Assembly (NCBI RefSeq): GCF_007828035.1
Contig: NZ_VITV01000008.1
Location: 124,001 to 188,000 of the forward strand
Direction: 5' to 3'
Length of the DNA: 64,000 nucleotides
Origin: Nitrospirillum amazonense
GTDB taxonomy: Bacteria; Pseudomonadota; Alphaproteobacteria; Azospirillales; Azospirillaceae
Both the position numbers and the translations under genes were made by a program. The notes under the pieces are model-generated. The model had not been told where the DNA came from, searched no databases, and worked only from the letters and a program-made list of their open reading frames with translations. Within the stretch, counting starts at the first letter, position 1, and the number at the start of each line of letters is the position of its first letter. Below are positions 25,661 through 33,573 of this stretch, in pieces.

Positions 25661-25735
25661 GCGCCTGGGCCCGCCGCCACCCAAGCGGCGGGCCTTTTCC
25701 CATCCGCCCTTTCCGCCTTTAAGGGGAGTACCCGA

Positions 25736-26557
25736 ATGCGGCGTAACACTTGGTTGGCGGCCCTGCAGGGGGCTGTCGTGCCGCTCGTGCTGCTTGCCAT
25801 CTGGCAGGCGGCGTCCAGTTCCGGCCTGGTCAACGCGAAGATCCTGCCCTCGCCCGTGGCGGTGGCCGTGCGCTGGTGGGCCTATCTCGCGCCGGCCGAA
25901 CCATACGATCCCGCGAACGGCGGCTACGTTGCCTGGCTGTTCTCCGGCGAGCTGATCATGGACGCCATGGGCAGCCTGTACCGCGTCGTCATGGGCTTCC
26001 TGGTGGGGGCGGTCCTGGCCCTGCCGATGGGCCTGGCCATGGGCGCCAGCCGGGCCGCCTTCCGCTGGCTGAATCCCCTGGTGGAGGTGCTGCGGCCCAT
26101 CCCGCCCATCGCCTACATCCCGCTGTCCATCCTGTGGTTCGGCCTGGGCAATCCGCCGGCCATCTTCCTGATCTCGCTGGGCGCCTTCTTCCCCGTCCTG
26201 GTCAACACCATCGCGGGGGTACGCCAGGTGGATGGCATCTATCTGCGCGCCGCCCGCAACCTGGGGGCCGGGCCCTTGACCATCTTCCGCCGCGTCATGC
26301 TGCCGGCGGCCACGCCGTACATCCTGTCGGGCGTGCGCATCGGCATCGGCACCGCCTTCATCGTCGTGATCGTGTCGGAGATGATCGCCGTCAACAACGG
26401 CCTGGGCTTCCGCATTCTGGAGGCGCGGGAGTACTTCTGGTCCGACAAGATCATCGCCGGCATGCTGACCATCGGCCTGCTGGGCCTGGCCATCGACAGC
26501 GGCGTCACCCGCATCAACAACCACCTGCTGCGCTGGCACCGCGGGCTGGAGCACTGA
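25736..26557 (+). CDS. ABC transporter permease (SsuC/TauC type)
   Basis: 273 residues with six predicted membrane helices, and a conserved cytoplasmic coupling segment GVRQVDGIYLRAARNLGAGPLTIFRRVMLPAATP that docks on the ATPase (EAA loop). PPIAYIPLSILWFGLGNPPAIFLI is typical of the BPD_transp_1 SsuC/TauC subgroup. It homodimerises with the ATPase downstream, whose start lies 3 bases after its stop. Preceded by AAGGGGAGT. Confidence 0.92.
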   Translation: MRRNTWLAALQGAVVPLVLLAIWQAASSSGLVNAKILPSPVAVAVRWWAYLAPAEPYDPANGGYVAWLFSGELIMDAMGSLYRVVMGFLVGAVLALPMGLAMGASRAAFRWLNPLVEVLRPIPPIAYIPLSILWFGLGNPPAIFLISLGAFFPVLVNTIAGVRQVDGIYLRAARNLGAGPLTIFRRVMLPAATPYILSGVRIGIGTAFIVVIVSEMIAVNNGLGFRILEAREYFWSDKIIAGMLTIGLLGLAIDSGVTRINNHLLRWHRGLEH

Positions 26558-26560
26558 ACC

Positions 26561-27352
26561 ATGTCCGACATCCTGATCAACCACGTCTACAAGCGCTTCG
26601 CCGTTCCGGGGAACGAAGTGGTGGCGCTGAAGGACATCAACCTGGACATCGCGTCGGGGGAGTTCATCTGCCTGCTGGGCCCCTCCGGCTGCGGCAAGTC
26701 CACCCTGCTGAACGCCATCGCCGGCTTCTCTCACCCCACGGAGGGCAGCATCACCGTGGGTGGCCGCCCGGTGGTGGACCCCGGACCCGACCGGGGCATG
26801 GTCTTCCAGGAATACGCCCTGTTCCCGTGGATGACGGTGTTCAAGAACGTCCGCTTCGGGCTGGAGGTCAAGGGCGTGGCCAATGACGTAGCCGACGCCC
26901 GGGTGCGCGAGCTGCTGGACATGCTGGGCCTGTCGGAATTCGGCGAGCGCTTCCCCAAGGATCTCTCTGGCGGCATGCGCCAGCGCGTGGCCATCGCCCG
27001 CGTCCTGGCGCTGGACAGCCCCGTCCTGCTGATGGATGAGCCGTTCGGCGCGCTGGATGCCCTGACCCGGCGGTCCCTGCAGGATGAACTGCTGAAGATC
27101 TGGGCGCGCCTGGGCAAGACCATCGTCTTCGTCACCCATTCCATCGAGGAGGCCATCTACCTGGCCGACCGCATCGTTGTCCTGACCTACCGTCCCGGCA
27201 CCTTGAAGCGCGACATCCGGGTGGAGATGCCGCGCCCGCGCGACGCCGCCTCGCCCGAGTTCAACACGCTGAAGCGCGAACTGTCCCGCCTGGTGTCGGA
27301 GGAACAGCAGCGTCATGAGGCGGCGGAACGCGCCGGCCTCACCACCGACTGA
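26561..27352 (+). CDS. ABC transporter ATP-binding protein (SsuB/TauB type)
   Basis: 263 residues. Walker A GPSGCGKSTLLNAI, Q-loop VFQEYALFPWMTV, signature LSGGMRQRVAIARVLALD, Walker B VLLMDEPFGALDALTR and switch His VFVTHSIEEAIYLADR are all intact. It energises the preceding permease. The gene is directly followed, with a 38-base overlap, by the sensor kinase gene, so transport and sensing genes share one transcript. Confidence 0.95.
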   Translation: MSDILINHVYKRFAVPGNEVVALKDINLDIASGEFICLLGPSGCGKSTLLNAIAGFSHPTEGSITVGGRPVVDPGPDRGMVFQEYALFPWMTVFKNVRFGLEVKGVANDVADARVRELLDMLGLSEFGERFPKDLSGGMRQRVAIARVLALDSPVLLMDEPFGALDALTRRSLQDELLKIWARLGKTIVFVTHSIEEAIYLADRIVVLTYRPGTLKRDIRVEMPRPRDAASPEFNTLKRELSRLVSEEQQRHEAAERAGLTTD

Positions 27353-29162
27353 TCTCCACTTGGCCGGCCCCTTCCCCTTCACGGCCCGCGTCCGCGCCGT
27401 CGGCACCGGCGGCGCCCTGGCGCTGCTGCTGGCGGTGGCCGGGGCGGTGGGAATGTGGGTGCTGGCGGTGGGCCATGCCGAGCGGCGGGCGGTGGAGGCG
27501 GTGGCCGCCGACGCCCGCCACCGGCTGGAGATCTACGCCAACAACCTGGACAGCGCGGTCGAGCGCTTCGACTACCTGCCCTCTGTCGCCGCGCGGGACC
27601 CGGCGGTGGCGGCGCTGGCGGCGGCCGGCTTCGGCCATACCGATCCGGCCGAGGTCGGCCGGGTGAACCGATATCTGGAAGCGGTGAACGCGAGCGCCGG
27701 ATCCGCCGTCCTCTACCTCATGGACGCGGAGGGGCGGACCGTGGCGTCCAGCAACTGGAACCGGCCGGACAGCTACCTGGGCGTGGACTTTTCCTACCGC
27801 CCCTATTTCAAGGACGCGCGTGACCAGGGCGTGGGCCGTTTCTATGGCGTGGGCACGGTCACCCGGCTGCCCGGCTATTTCATCGCGGCACCGGTGGAGC
27901 GGGATGGACGTCGCGTGGGCGTGCTGGCCGTCAAGATCGTGCTGGACGCGCTGGAGGACGGCTGGCGCACCTCCCACGACGCGGTGCTGGTGGCCGACCG
28001 TTTCGGCATCGTCTTTTTGTCGTCCAATCCGGAATGGAAGTTCCGCGCCCGCCGGCCGCTGGACCCGGACACCGTGACGTACCTGAATGAGACCCGTGAA
28101 TATGTCGGGTTGGACCATCCGCCGCTGGTGCTGCCCCGCTCCCTTCGGGTCCATCCGGATCTGCTGGTGGAACGGGGGCTCAGCCGTTATGGCTGGACCA
28201 TCGCGCTGGCCGCCGATGCCCACCCCGTGGCCCAGGCCGCCACCACGGCCCGCATCGGCCTGGCGCTGCTGTTGCTGTTGGCGCTCGCCATTGGCCTTTA
28301 CGTGCGCCAGCGGGTGAAGCGCCTGCGGGAACAGCGGCTGGCCAAAGCCGCCCTGGACCGCGCCTACCTGGACCTGGAACGCCAGGTGGAAGCGCGCACC
28401 GCGGACCTGCGCGACGCCCAGGCCGAACTGGTGCAGGCCGCCAAACTGGCCATGATCGGCCAGGTGGCGGCGGGCGTGACCCATGAACTGAACCAGCCGC
28501 TGACGGCCCTGCGCGCCCTGGCCGACAACGCCCGCCTGCTGCTGGACCAGGGCCGGCAGGCGGAGGTCAGCCAGAACCTGGTCCACATCGCCGGCCTGGT
28601 GGACCGCATGGCCAAGATTTCCAGCCAGCTGCGCAACTTCTCCCGCCGCAGCGAGGGGCCGGCCCAGCCTGTCGCCCTGCCGGGCGCGGTGCAGGAGGCG
28701 CTGGCCTTGCTGGACCGCCGCCTGAAGGAGGCGCGGGTCCAGGTGACGGTGGACGTGCCGGAGATGACGGTGGCCTTCGACCCCGTGCGCCTGCAGCAGG
28801 TGCTGGTCAACCTGATCCGCAACGCGGAGGATGCGACGGCCGGGGTAGCCGAGCCCCGCATCGCCATCACCGCCGCCCCGGCCCAGTTGGACCAGCGCGC
28901 CGCCGTGCGGGTGACGGTGGCCGACAACGGCCCGGGCCTGGATCCGGCGGTGCGCGACCGGCTGTTCGACCCCTTCGTCACCACCAAGCCGGGCGGCCAG
29001 GGCTTGGGCCTGGGCCTTGCCATCTCCCTGGCCATCACCCAGGAATATGGCGGGCAGTTGGAGGCTCGCGATGGGGACGCCCGCGATGGCGAAAATACCG
29101 GGGCCGTCTTCCTGCTGACCCTGCCTCTGATCTCAGTTGAGCACGATGACCCAACCGCCTGA
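27315..29162 (+). CDS. DctB-like membrane sensor histidine kinase
   Basis: 615 residues. A first membrane helix at about 30-55 is followed by a periplasmic double-Cache domain (about 60-290) with SSNWNRPDSYLGVDFSYRPYF and GVGTVTRLPGYFIAAPVERDG, which is the ligand pocket pattern of C4-dicarboxylate sensor DctB. A second helix is at about 305-335, then a coiled coil, the phospho-acceptor His390 in GVTHELNQPLTALRA, and a HATPase with LVNLIRNAEDATAG, VADNGPGLDP and GGQGLGLGLAIS. It overlaps the ATPase gene by 38 bases and the regulator gene by 17. It probably senses the transported solute or its relative and phosphorylates the adjacent sigma-54 activator. Confidence 0.9.
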   Translation: MRRRNAPASPPTDLHLAGPFPFTARVRAVGTGGALALLLAVAGAVGMWVLAVGHAERRAVEAVAADARHRLEIYANNLDSAVERFDYLPSVAARDPAVAALAAAGFGHTDPAEVGRVNRYLEAVNASAGSAVLYLMDAEGRTVASSNWNRPDSYLGVDFSYRPYFKDARDQGVGRFYGVGTVTRLPGYFIAAPVERDGRRVGVLAVKIVLDALEDGWRTSHDAVLVADRFGIVFLSSNPEWKFRARRPLDPDTVTYLNETREYVGLDHPPLVLPRSLRVHPDLLVERGLSRYGWTIALAADAHPVAQAATTARIGLALLLLLALAIGLYVRQRVKRLREQRLAKAALDRAYLDLERQVEARTADLRDAQAELVQAAKLAMIGQVAAGVTHELNQPLTALRALADNARLLLDQGRQAEVSQNLVHIAGLVDRMAKISSQLRNFSRRSEGPAQPVALPGAVQEALALLDRRLKEARVQVTVDVPEMTVAFDPVRLQQVLVNLIRNAEDATAGVAEPRIAITAAPAQLDQRAAVRVTVADNGPGLDPAVRDRLFDPFVTTKPGGQGLGLGLAISLAITQEYGGQLEARDGDARDGENTGAVFLLTLPLISVEHDDPTA

Positions 29163-30480
29163 TATCGCACCCGTTGTCCTGTTCGTGGATGATGAGGAAA
29201 TCATCCGCCTGACCGTGCGCCAGACGCTGGAGCTGGCGGGCTTGGCCGTGGCAACCTACCCGACGGCGGAGGCGGCGCTGGCCCACCTGTCGCCGGATAC
29301 TCCGGGCATCCTGGTGACCGACGTGCGCCTGCCGGGCATGAGCGGGCTGGACCTGCTGTCGCGGGTGCGGGCGCTGGATGCGGAACTGCCGGTGGTCCTG
29401 GTCACCGGCCAGGGCGATGTCTCCATGGCGGTGCGCGCCATGCAGGACGGCGCCTACGACTTCATTGAGAAGCCCTTCGTCACCGACCATTTCGTGGAGG
29501 TGATCCGCCGCGCCCTGGAAAAGCGCGCCCTGGTGCGGGAGAACCGGCGCCTGCGCCAGGCCCTGGAGCAGAACGCGGCGGTGGAGAACCATCTGCTGGG
29601 CCAAAGCCCGGCCCTGGTGCGCACCCGCCGCCTGGTGGCGGACCTGGCCGGCACCGACGTGGACGTGCTGGTGCTGGGGGAAACGGGCACGGGCAAGGAA
29701 CAAGTGGCCCGCGCGCTGCACGAGGGCGGGCCGCGGGCTGCATTTCCCTTTGTCGCCGTGAATTGCGGCGCCATCCCGGACAGCATGTTCGAAAGCGAGA
29801 TGTTCGGGCATGAGGCCGGCGCCTTCACCGGGGCGGCCAAGCGCCGGGTGGGCAAGATCGAATACGCCCATCGTGGCACCCTGTTCCTGGATGAGATCGA
29901 GAGCATGCCGCCGGCCCTGCAGGTCAAGCTGCTGCGCGTGCTGCAGGACCGGGCGCTGGAGCGGCTGGGCGGCAACGACCGGGTGATGGTGGACCTGCGC
30001 GTGGTGGCGGCCACCAAGGAGAACCTGCTGGATCTCGCCAACGCCGGCCGCTTCCGCGCCGACCTCTATTACCGTCTGAGCGTCGTCACCCTGACCCTGC
30101 CCCCCTTGCGCGACCGGCGGGAGGACATTCCCCTGCTGTTCCAGCACTTCGCTTTGCAGGCGGCGGCCCGCTTCCGCCGGCCTTATGCCGAACCGGTGCC
30201 GGCCCTGCTGCGCGCCCTGATGCTGAAGGATTGGCCGGGCAATGTGCGCGAACTGCGCAACGCCGCCGACCGTCATGTGCTGGGACTGGCGGAAGACGAG
30301 GGTCCTGGGACCGACGGCGGCTCCCTGGCTGACATCCTGGATGGGGTGGAGCGGCACCTGATCACCGAGGCCTTGCGCGCCAGCGGCGGCCAGGTGACGC
30401 GCGCCGCCGAGACACTGGGCGTGCCGCGCAAGACGCTGTACGACAAGATGAAACGCCTGAATATTGGCGGCGCGGAATGA
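29146..30480 (+). CDS. DctD-like sigma-54-dependent response regulator
   Basis: 444 residues from ATG 29146 (a TTG at 29137 is possible). The receiver domain (1-125) has LFVDDEE, phospho-acceptor Asp59 in VTDVRLPGMSG, and the switch Thr and Lys in VTGQGDVS and FIEKPF. The AAA+ domain has Walker A GETGTGKE at about 178 and an intact sigma-54 contact loop GAFTGA at 225-230, with LFLDEIESMP as Walker B. A C-terminal Fis-type HTH is seen at GGQVTRAAETLGVPRKTLYDKM. It overlaps the kinase gene and probably activates the sigma-54 promoter at 24574, forming a feedback loop within its own operon. Confidence 0.93.
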   Translation: MTQPPDIAPVVLFVDDEEIIRLTVRQTLELAGLAVATYPTAEAALAHLSPDTPGILVTDVRLPGMSGLDLLSRVRALDAELPVVLVTGQGDVSMAVRAMQDGAYDFIEKPFVTDHFVEVIRRALEKRALVRENRRLRQALEQNAAVENHLLGQSPALVRTRRLVADLAGTDVDVLVLGETGTGKEQVARALHEGGPRAAFPFVAVNCGAIPDSMFESEMFGHEAGAFTGAAKRRVGKIEYAHRGTLFLDEIESMPPALQVKLLRVLQDRALERLGGNDRVMVDLRVVAATKENLLDLANAGRFRADLYYRLSVVTLTLPPLRDRREDIPLLFQHFALQAAARFRRPYAEPVPALLRALMLKDWPGNVRELRNAADRHVLGLAEDEGPGTDGGSLADILDGVERHLITEALRASGGQVTRAAETLGVPRKTLYDKMKRLNIGGAE

Positions 30481-30493
30481 ATTGGGGCACCGA

Positions 30494-31330
30494 ATGAACG
30501 CCGATCCCGTGATCCTGACCGTGGCGCCCAACGGCGCCCGCCGTCTGAAGACCGACCACCCGGCCATCCCCCTGGACCCGGCGGAGATCGCCCGGGATGC
30601 CGCCGCCTGCCTGGAGGCGGGCGCCGCCATGATCCACATGCACGTGCGGGACGGCCAAGGCCGCCACCTGCTGGACGCCGATGCCTACGCCGCCGCCACG
30701 GCGGCCGTGCGCCAGGCCGTGGGCGATCGCCTGGTCATCCAGGTGACGACGGAGGCCGCCGGCATCTACCACCCGCCCCACCAGATGGCCGTCATCCGCG
30801 CCCTGAAGCCAGAGGCGGTGTCGCTGGCCATCCGCGAACTGGCCCCGGACACCGCGCATGAGAAAGACGCCGCCGACTTCTTCGCCTGGCTGGCGCGGGA
30901 GAGGATCATGGTGCAGACCATCCTCTATTCTCGGGACGACCTGCTGCGCTGGCACGATTTGCGCCGTCGCGGCGTGATGCCGGAGGCGCCGCACTTCCTA
31001 CTATACGTCCTGGGCCGCTACACGGCAGGGCAAGTCAGCGATCCGCATGACCTGTTGCCCTTCCTGGCACCCGTCGCGGGTACGCCCGACGACAACACCG
31101 GCGACGTGCCCTGGGCCGTCTGCGCCTTCGGCCGGCGAGAGAACGCCTGCGTGCTGACGGCCGCCGGCCTGGGTGGCCATATCCGTGTCGGCTTCGAGAA
31201 CAACCTGCACTTGCCGGACGGCACCCTCGCCCCCGACAACGCCGCCTTGGTGGCCGCCGCCGCCCAAGGCAGCCGCCTCATGGGCCGCCCGCTGGCCACG
31301 GCGGACGAGGTGCGGGCGCGGTTCGGCTGA
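30494..31330 (+). CDS. BKACE family beta-keto acid cleavage enzyme (3-keto-5-aminohexanoate cleavage-like)
   Basis: 278 residues with the BKACE (DUF849) TIM-barrel signatures: VAPNGAR near the start, the zinc-binding HMHVRDGQGRH, VQTILYSRDDLL in mid-protein and GLGGHIRVGFENNLHLPDG near the end. Members condense a beta-keto acid with acetyl-CoA to give acetoacetate and a new acyl-CoA, acting on 3-keto-5-aminohexanoate, dehydrocarnitine and related acids. Start 30494 follows GGGG by 7 bases and lies 13 bases after the response regulator stop, so it is probably the last operon gene. Its substrate presumably relates to the imported compound. Confidence 0.85.
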   Translation: MNADPVILTVAPNGARRLKTDHPAIPLDPAEIARDAAACLEAGAAMIHMHVRDGQGRHLLDADAYAAATAAVRQAVGDRLVIQVTTEAAGIYHPPHQMAVIRALKPEAVSLAIRELAPDTAHEKDAADFFAWLARERIMVQTILYSRDDLLRWHDLRRRGVMPEAPHFLLYVLGRYTAGQVSDPHDLLPFLAPVAGTPDDNTGDVPWAVCAFGRRENACVLTAAGLGGHIRVGFENNLHLPDGTLAPDNAALVAAAAQGSRLMGRPLATADEVRARFG

Positions 31331-31338
31331 CCCGCGCC

Positions 31339-31533
31339 CTAAATCGCGGTGCTGAAAAAGTCGTTGGGCATCACCGCCCCGCCGGTTTCTTCCATGATGG
31401 CCCGCATGGCGGCGGCGTCGGGGTGGCGCTGGCCGGTGCACCACCGGGCAACGGTGGAACGGCTGCGTCCGATGCGGCGGGCGAATTCAGCGGCGGTGAG
31501 GCCGTGCGCCTGGAGGTAGTCGGCGAGCGTCAT
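31339..31533 (-). CDS. Small Cro/YdaS-like helix-turn-helix protein
   Basis: 64 residues. Nearly the whole protein is one DNA-binding HTH: TLADYLQAHGLTAAEFARRIGRSRSTVARWCTG, with recognition helix at SRSTVARWC. It resembles phage Cro/YdaS-type repressors and the N-terminal HTH of short chromosomal antirepressors. The gene is divergent from an S24-type repressor across about 90 bases that contain GCAACTT repeats, an arrangement like the cI/cro switch, and it converges on the BKACE gene. A larger antisense frame to 32346 is rejected. Ribosome site weak. Confidence 0.7.
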   Translation of the reverse strand: MTLADYLQAHGLTAAEFARRIGRSRSTVARWCTGQRHPDAAAMRAIMEETGGAVMPNDFFSTAI

Positions 31534-31551
31534 GGCCAGATGGTGCCGAAT

Positions 31552-31616
31552 GGGCAACTTTCTGTCAACGCGTTGCCCGCATGGCGACTGACGATTGGTA
31601 GCCGCTGTGGCAACTT
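31552..31616. promoter_or_regulatory. Operator-like GCAACTT repeats between divergent regulators
   Basis: GGGCAAC (31552-31558) is repeated inverted as GTTGCCC (31572-31578). GCAACTT occurs at 31554-31560 and again at 31610-31616, 8 bases before the repressor start. The same heptamer forms a perfect inverted pair at 32345-32365. It looks like an autoregulated divergent promoter. Confidence 0.55.
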
Positions 31617-31623
31617 CGCTGTC

Positions 31624-32322
31624 ATGATGGACCGCCCGCCCAACCGTATCCGTGAACTTCGTGAAGCCAAAAGGATGACCCAGGAACAGCTGGGCGCCCT
31701 GATCGGCACCGATAAGACGGTGATCTCCAAGCTGGAATCCGGCCGCACGCGCCTGTCGCAGCAGCGCATGATGGCGATCGCCGCCAGCCTGGGCTGCGGT
31801 GTGGCGGAATTGCTGGAGCCGGTGACGGCGGCGTCGCCCCCGTCCGACTGGGGACAGGACGACGCATCCGTCGAGGTGGCGGAGGTCGATATCTACGGTG
31901 ACCGGCGTGGCGGCTTCCTGTCGAGTCACCAGGGGGCCGGCCATGGGGGTAAGCCGCAGGGCTTCCGCGAGGATGAGACCATCGCCCCCTGGCGCTTCCC
32001 CGCCAGCTATCTCTCCGCCGAATTGCAGGTGCGGCCCGCCGCCGTGCGCATCGTGGAGGTGCGGGGGGACGGCATGGAACCCACCCTGCTGCCCGGCGAC
32101 CGGGTCATGGTCAACCTGGCCGACCAGTCCCCCTCGCCCCCTGGGATCTTCGCCCTGTGGGATGGACAGGGCGTGGTGATCAAGCGGCTGGAACTGATCA
32201 TGGGCAGCCACCCGCCCATGGTTGAAATCCGCTCCGACAATCCGCATCACCGTGTCTACGAGCGGGCGGCGGCCGACATCGACATCATCGGCCGTGTCGT
32301 CTGGGTGGGCCGGCGCCTTTGA
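31624..32322 (+). CDS. XRE HTH repressor with S24/LexA-like domain lacking the catalytic Ser
   Basis: 232 residues. The N-terminal XRE HTH (about 8-62) reads RIRELREAKRMTQEQLGALIGTDKTVISKLE. The C-terminal S24 (LexA/UmuD-type) domain (about 120-232) has VRGDGMEPTLLPGDRVMVNL and VVIKRLEL. In self-cleaving members the motif is GDSMEP; here residue 150 is Gly (codon GGC) instead of the nucleophilic Ser, while the Lys is kept, so RecA-triggered autocleavage is unlikely. The gene starts 8 bases after a GCAACTT repeat and is divergent from a small Cro-like gene. A longer frame from 31423 overlaps that gene and is rejected. Confidence 0.82.
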   Translation: MMDRPPNRIRELREAKRMTQEQLGALIGTDKTVISKLESGRTRLSQQRMMAIAASLGCGVAELLEPVTAASPPSDWGQDDASVEVAEVDIYGDRRGGFLSSHQGAGHGGKPQGFREDETIAPWRFPASYLSAELQVRPAAVRIVEVRGDGMEPTLLPGDRVMVNLADQSPSPPGIFALWDGQGVVIKRLELIMGSHPPMVEIRSDNPHHRVYERAAADIDIIGRVVWVGRRL

Positions 32323-32344
32323 GCGCCACCCGTCTTCGATGCGC

Positions 32345-32365
32345 AAGTTGCCAGGAGAGCAACTT
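32345..32365. promoter_or_regulatory. Palindrome AAGTTGC-N7-GCAACTT, candidate repressor operator
   Basis: Perfect 7-bp inverted repeat whose half-site equals the repeats in the divergent promoter of the repressor gene. It lies 22 bases after the repressor stop and about 115 bases before the next small gene, so the repressor may control that gene too. Confidence 0.5.
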
Positions 32366-32479
32366 ATGAATTGACGGGCGGTTGCCGTTCAGGCACCGTC
32401 AGGATATCGGCTGTTCTGTCGATGTTCCCCTTCCCCAAGCGCTGACCGCCTGAGGAGCCCTTTCCCCTTGGAGAGGCTG

Positions 32480-32785
32480 ATGACCCGTCTTGAGCGCACG
32501 ACACAGTTTTACTGGCAATTGGCCCAGTTGGCGCGGCACGACACTTTCCTGGACCTGGTGGTGCGTGGCCTGGACGGGCTGGCCGTGGTGGCGCGCACTG
32601 CCCCCAGCCATCGCTTGCGCCGGGCCGCCGCCGCCCATGTTGGCGTGGCCGCGCGGGCGCATCGTTTTCTGAATGCGGATCGGCTGGAACAGGCGGCGGT
32701 GGCACTGACCGCCGCGCCGAGCTGGCCGATTCCTTGCAGGCCAGCTCCGCCATTCGCGCGTAAAGCCGGCTGTCCGAAGGGATAG
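32480..32785 (+). CDS. Small hypothetical protein
   Basis: 101 residues, Ala/Arg-rich, mostly helical: LERTTQFYWQLAQLARHDTFLDLVVRGLDGLAVVARTAP, then a Pro-containing tail. A strong ribosome site (GGAGAGGCTG) precedes the ATG. No family is recognised and no signal peptide or membrane helix is seen. It lies downstream of the GCAACTT palindrome, so its expression could answer to the neighbouring repressor. Confidence 0.5.
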   Translation: MTRLERTTQFYWQLAQLARHDTFLDLVVRGLDGLAVVARTAPSHRLRRAAAAHVGVAARAHRFLNADRLEQAAVALTAAPSWPIPCRPAPPFARKAGCPKG

Positions 32786-33052
32786 GGGCGCCCGGGGGGA
32801 TAAGCGGGCGTCTGGTTTGCGAGCAATCATAAGTGGTATGATGACGCATCCCCCTCATCAGTAGCGGGTTCACCTAGCAATGAGAGGCCGTGGCGCCGCC
32901 CGCTGTTTGGCCTGTTATGACCTGCCTGCGGCGGTGACACCGCTGCCGCTGCCCCCATCCCGTTCTTCCCAGTCTACCTCTACCACCCCCGTGTTGCCGG
33001 CGGCGCCATCATGCAGACGCAGATCTGGTCCCCGCTCATGAACATTTGAATG

Positions 33053-33063
33053 CTAATCGTTAG
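33053..33063. promoter_or_regulatory. CTAATCGTTAG palindrome, candidate MarR operator
   Basis: CTAA-N3-TTAG followed by another CTAAT (33068-33072) within the AT-rich 45 bases before the MarR gene. This is typical of short palindromic MarR sites overlapping their own promoter. Confidence 0.5.
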
Positions 33064-33081
33064 GATTCTAATATTCTGGAC

Positions 33082-33573
33082 ATGGAACAAACGGCTCCCC
33101 TTCCCATTACCCCCCGGCACCGGGCCTTCGGCCTGACGCTTCTCTATCTCACCCGGCGGTGGCGGCGGGAGGCGGACGCGGCGTTGAAGGCCTATGGCCA
33201 GTCCGAGGCGACGGCCCTGCCGCTGGTGGTGCTGGCCCGCCTGGGCGACGGCATCCGCCAAGGCCAGCTGGCGGATCATGTGGGCGTGGAAGGCCCCTCG
33301 TTGGTGCGGCTGGTGGACATGCTGGAAAGGGACGGTCTGTTGGAACGCCGCAGCGACCCGCGCGACCGACGGGTGAAGACCCTGCACCTGACAGCCAAGG
33401 GCCGCGCGTTGGCCCTTCAGTTGGATGACGCCCTGGACGGCATGCGCCAGCGCCTGCTGGCTGAGGTGACGCCGGAGCAGCTGGATACCACGCTGACCGT
33501 CTTCGCGGCCGTTGAACGCGCCCTGGGCGGGTCCCCGGGCGCCAAGGACGGCACCGAGGGAGATGCGCCGTGA
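33082..33573 (+). CDS. MarR family transcriptional regulator
   Basis: 163 residues, a standard MarR length. A winged helix at about 45-110 reads IRQGQLADHVGVEGPSLVRLVDMLERDGLLERRSDPRDRRVKTLHLTAKG, with the wing DPRDRR intact. It is first in an operon with FUSC, DUF1656 and HlyD genes and overlaps the next gene (GTGA). It probably represses this efflux operon and is released by an aromatic or lipophilic acid; the AT-rich palindromic sequence just upstream is the likely operator. Confidence 0.92.
   Translation: MEQTAPLPITPRHRAFGLTLLYLTRRWRREADAALKAYGQSEATALPLVVLARLGDGIRQGQLADHVGVEGPSLVRLVDMLERDGLLERRSDPRDRRVKTLHLTAKGRALALQLDDALDGMRQRLLAEVTPEQLDTTLTVFAAVERALGGSPGAKDGTEGDAP

Noticed and set aside
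24725-27406. Long antisense frame of 893 codons opposite the ABC transporter genes
   Set aside because: It lies wholly opposite genes with clear families, and its His/Gly/Gln-rich, low-information protein is typical of a GC-rich mirror frame.
28442-30480. The kinase/regulator pair as true DctB/DctD of a dicarboxylate carrier
   Set aside because: No dctA or TRAP dctPQM gene is adjacent, and the overlaps tie the pair to the ABC importer, so they are called DctB/D-like only.
31339-32785. Prophage remnant around the HTH pair
   Set aside because: No integrase, structural or lysis genes and no attachment repeats are seen nearby.
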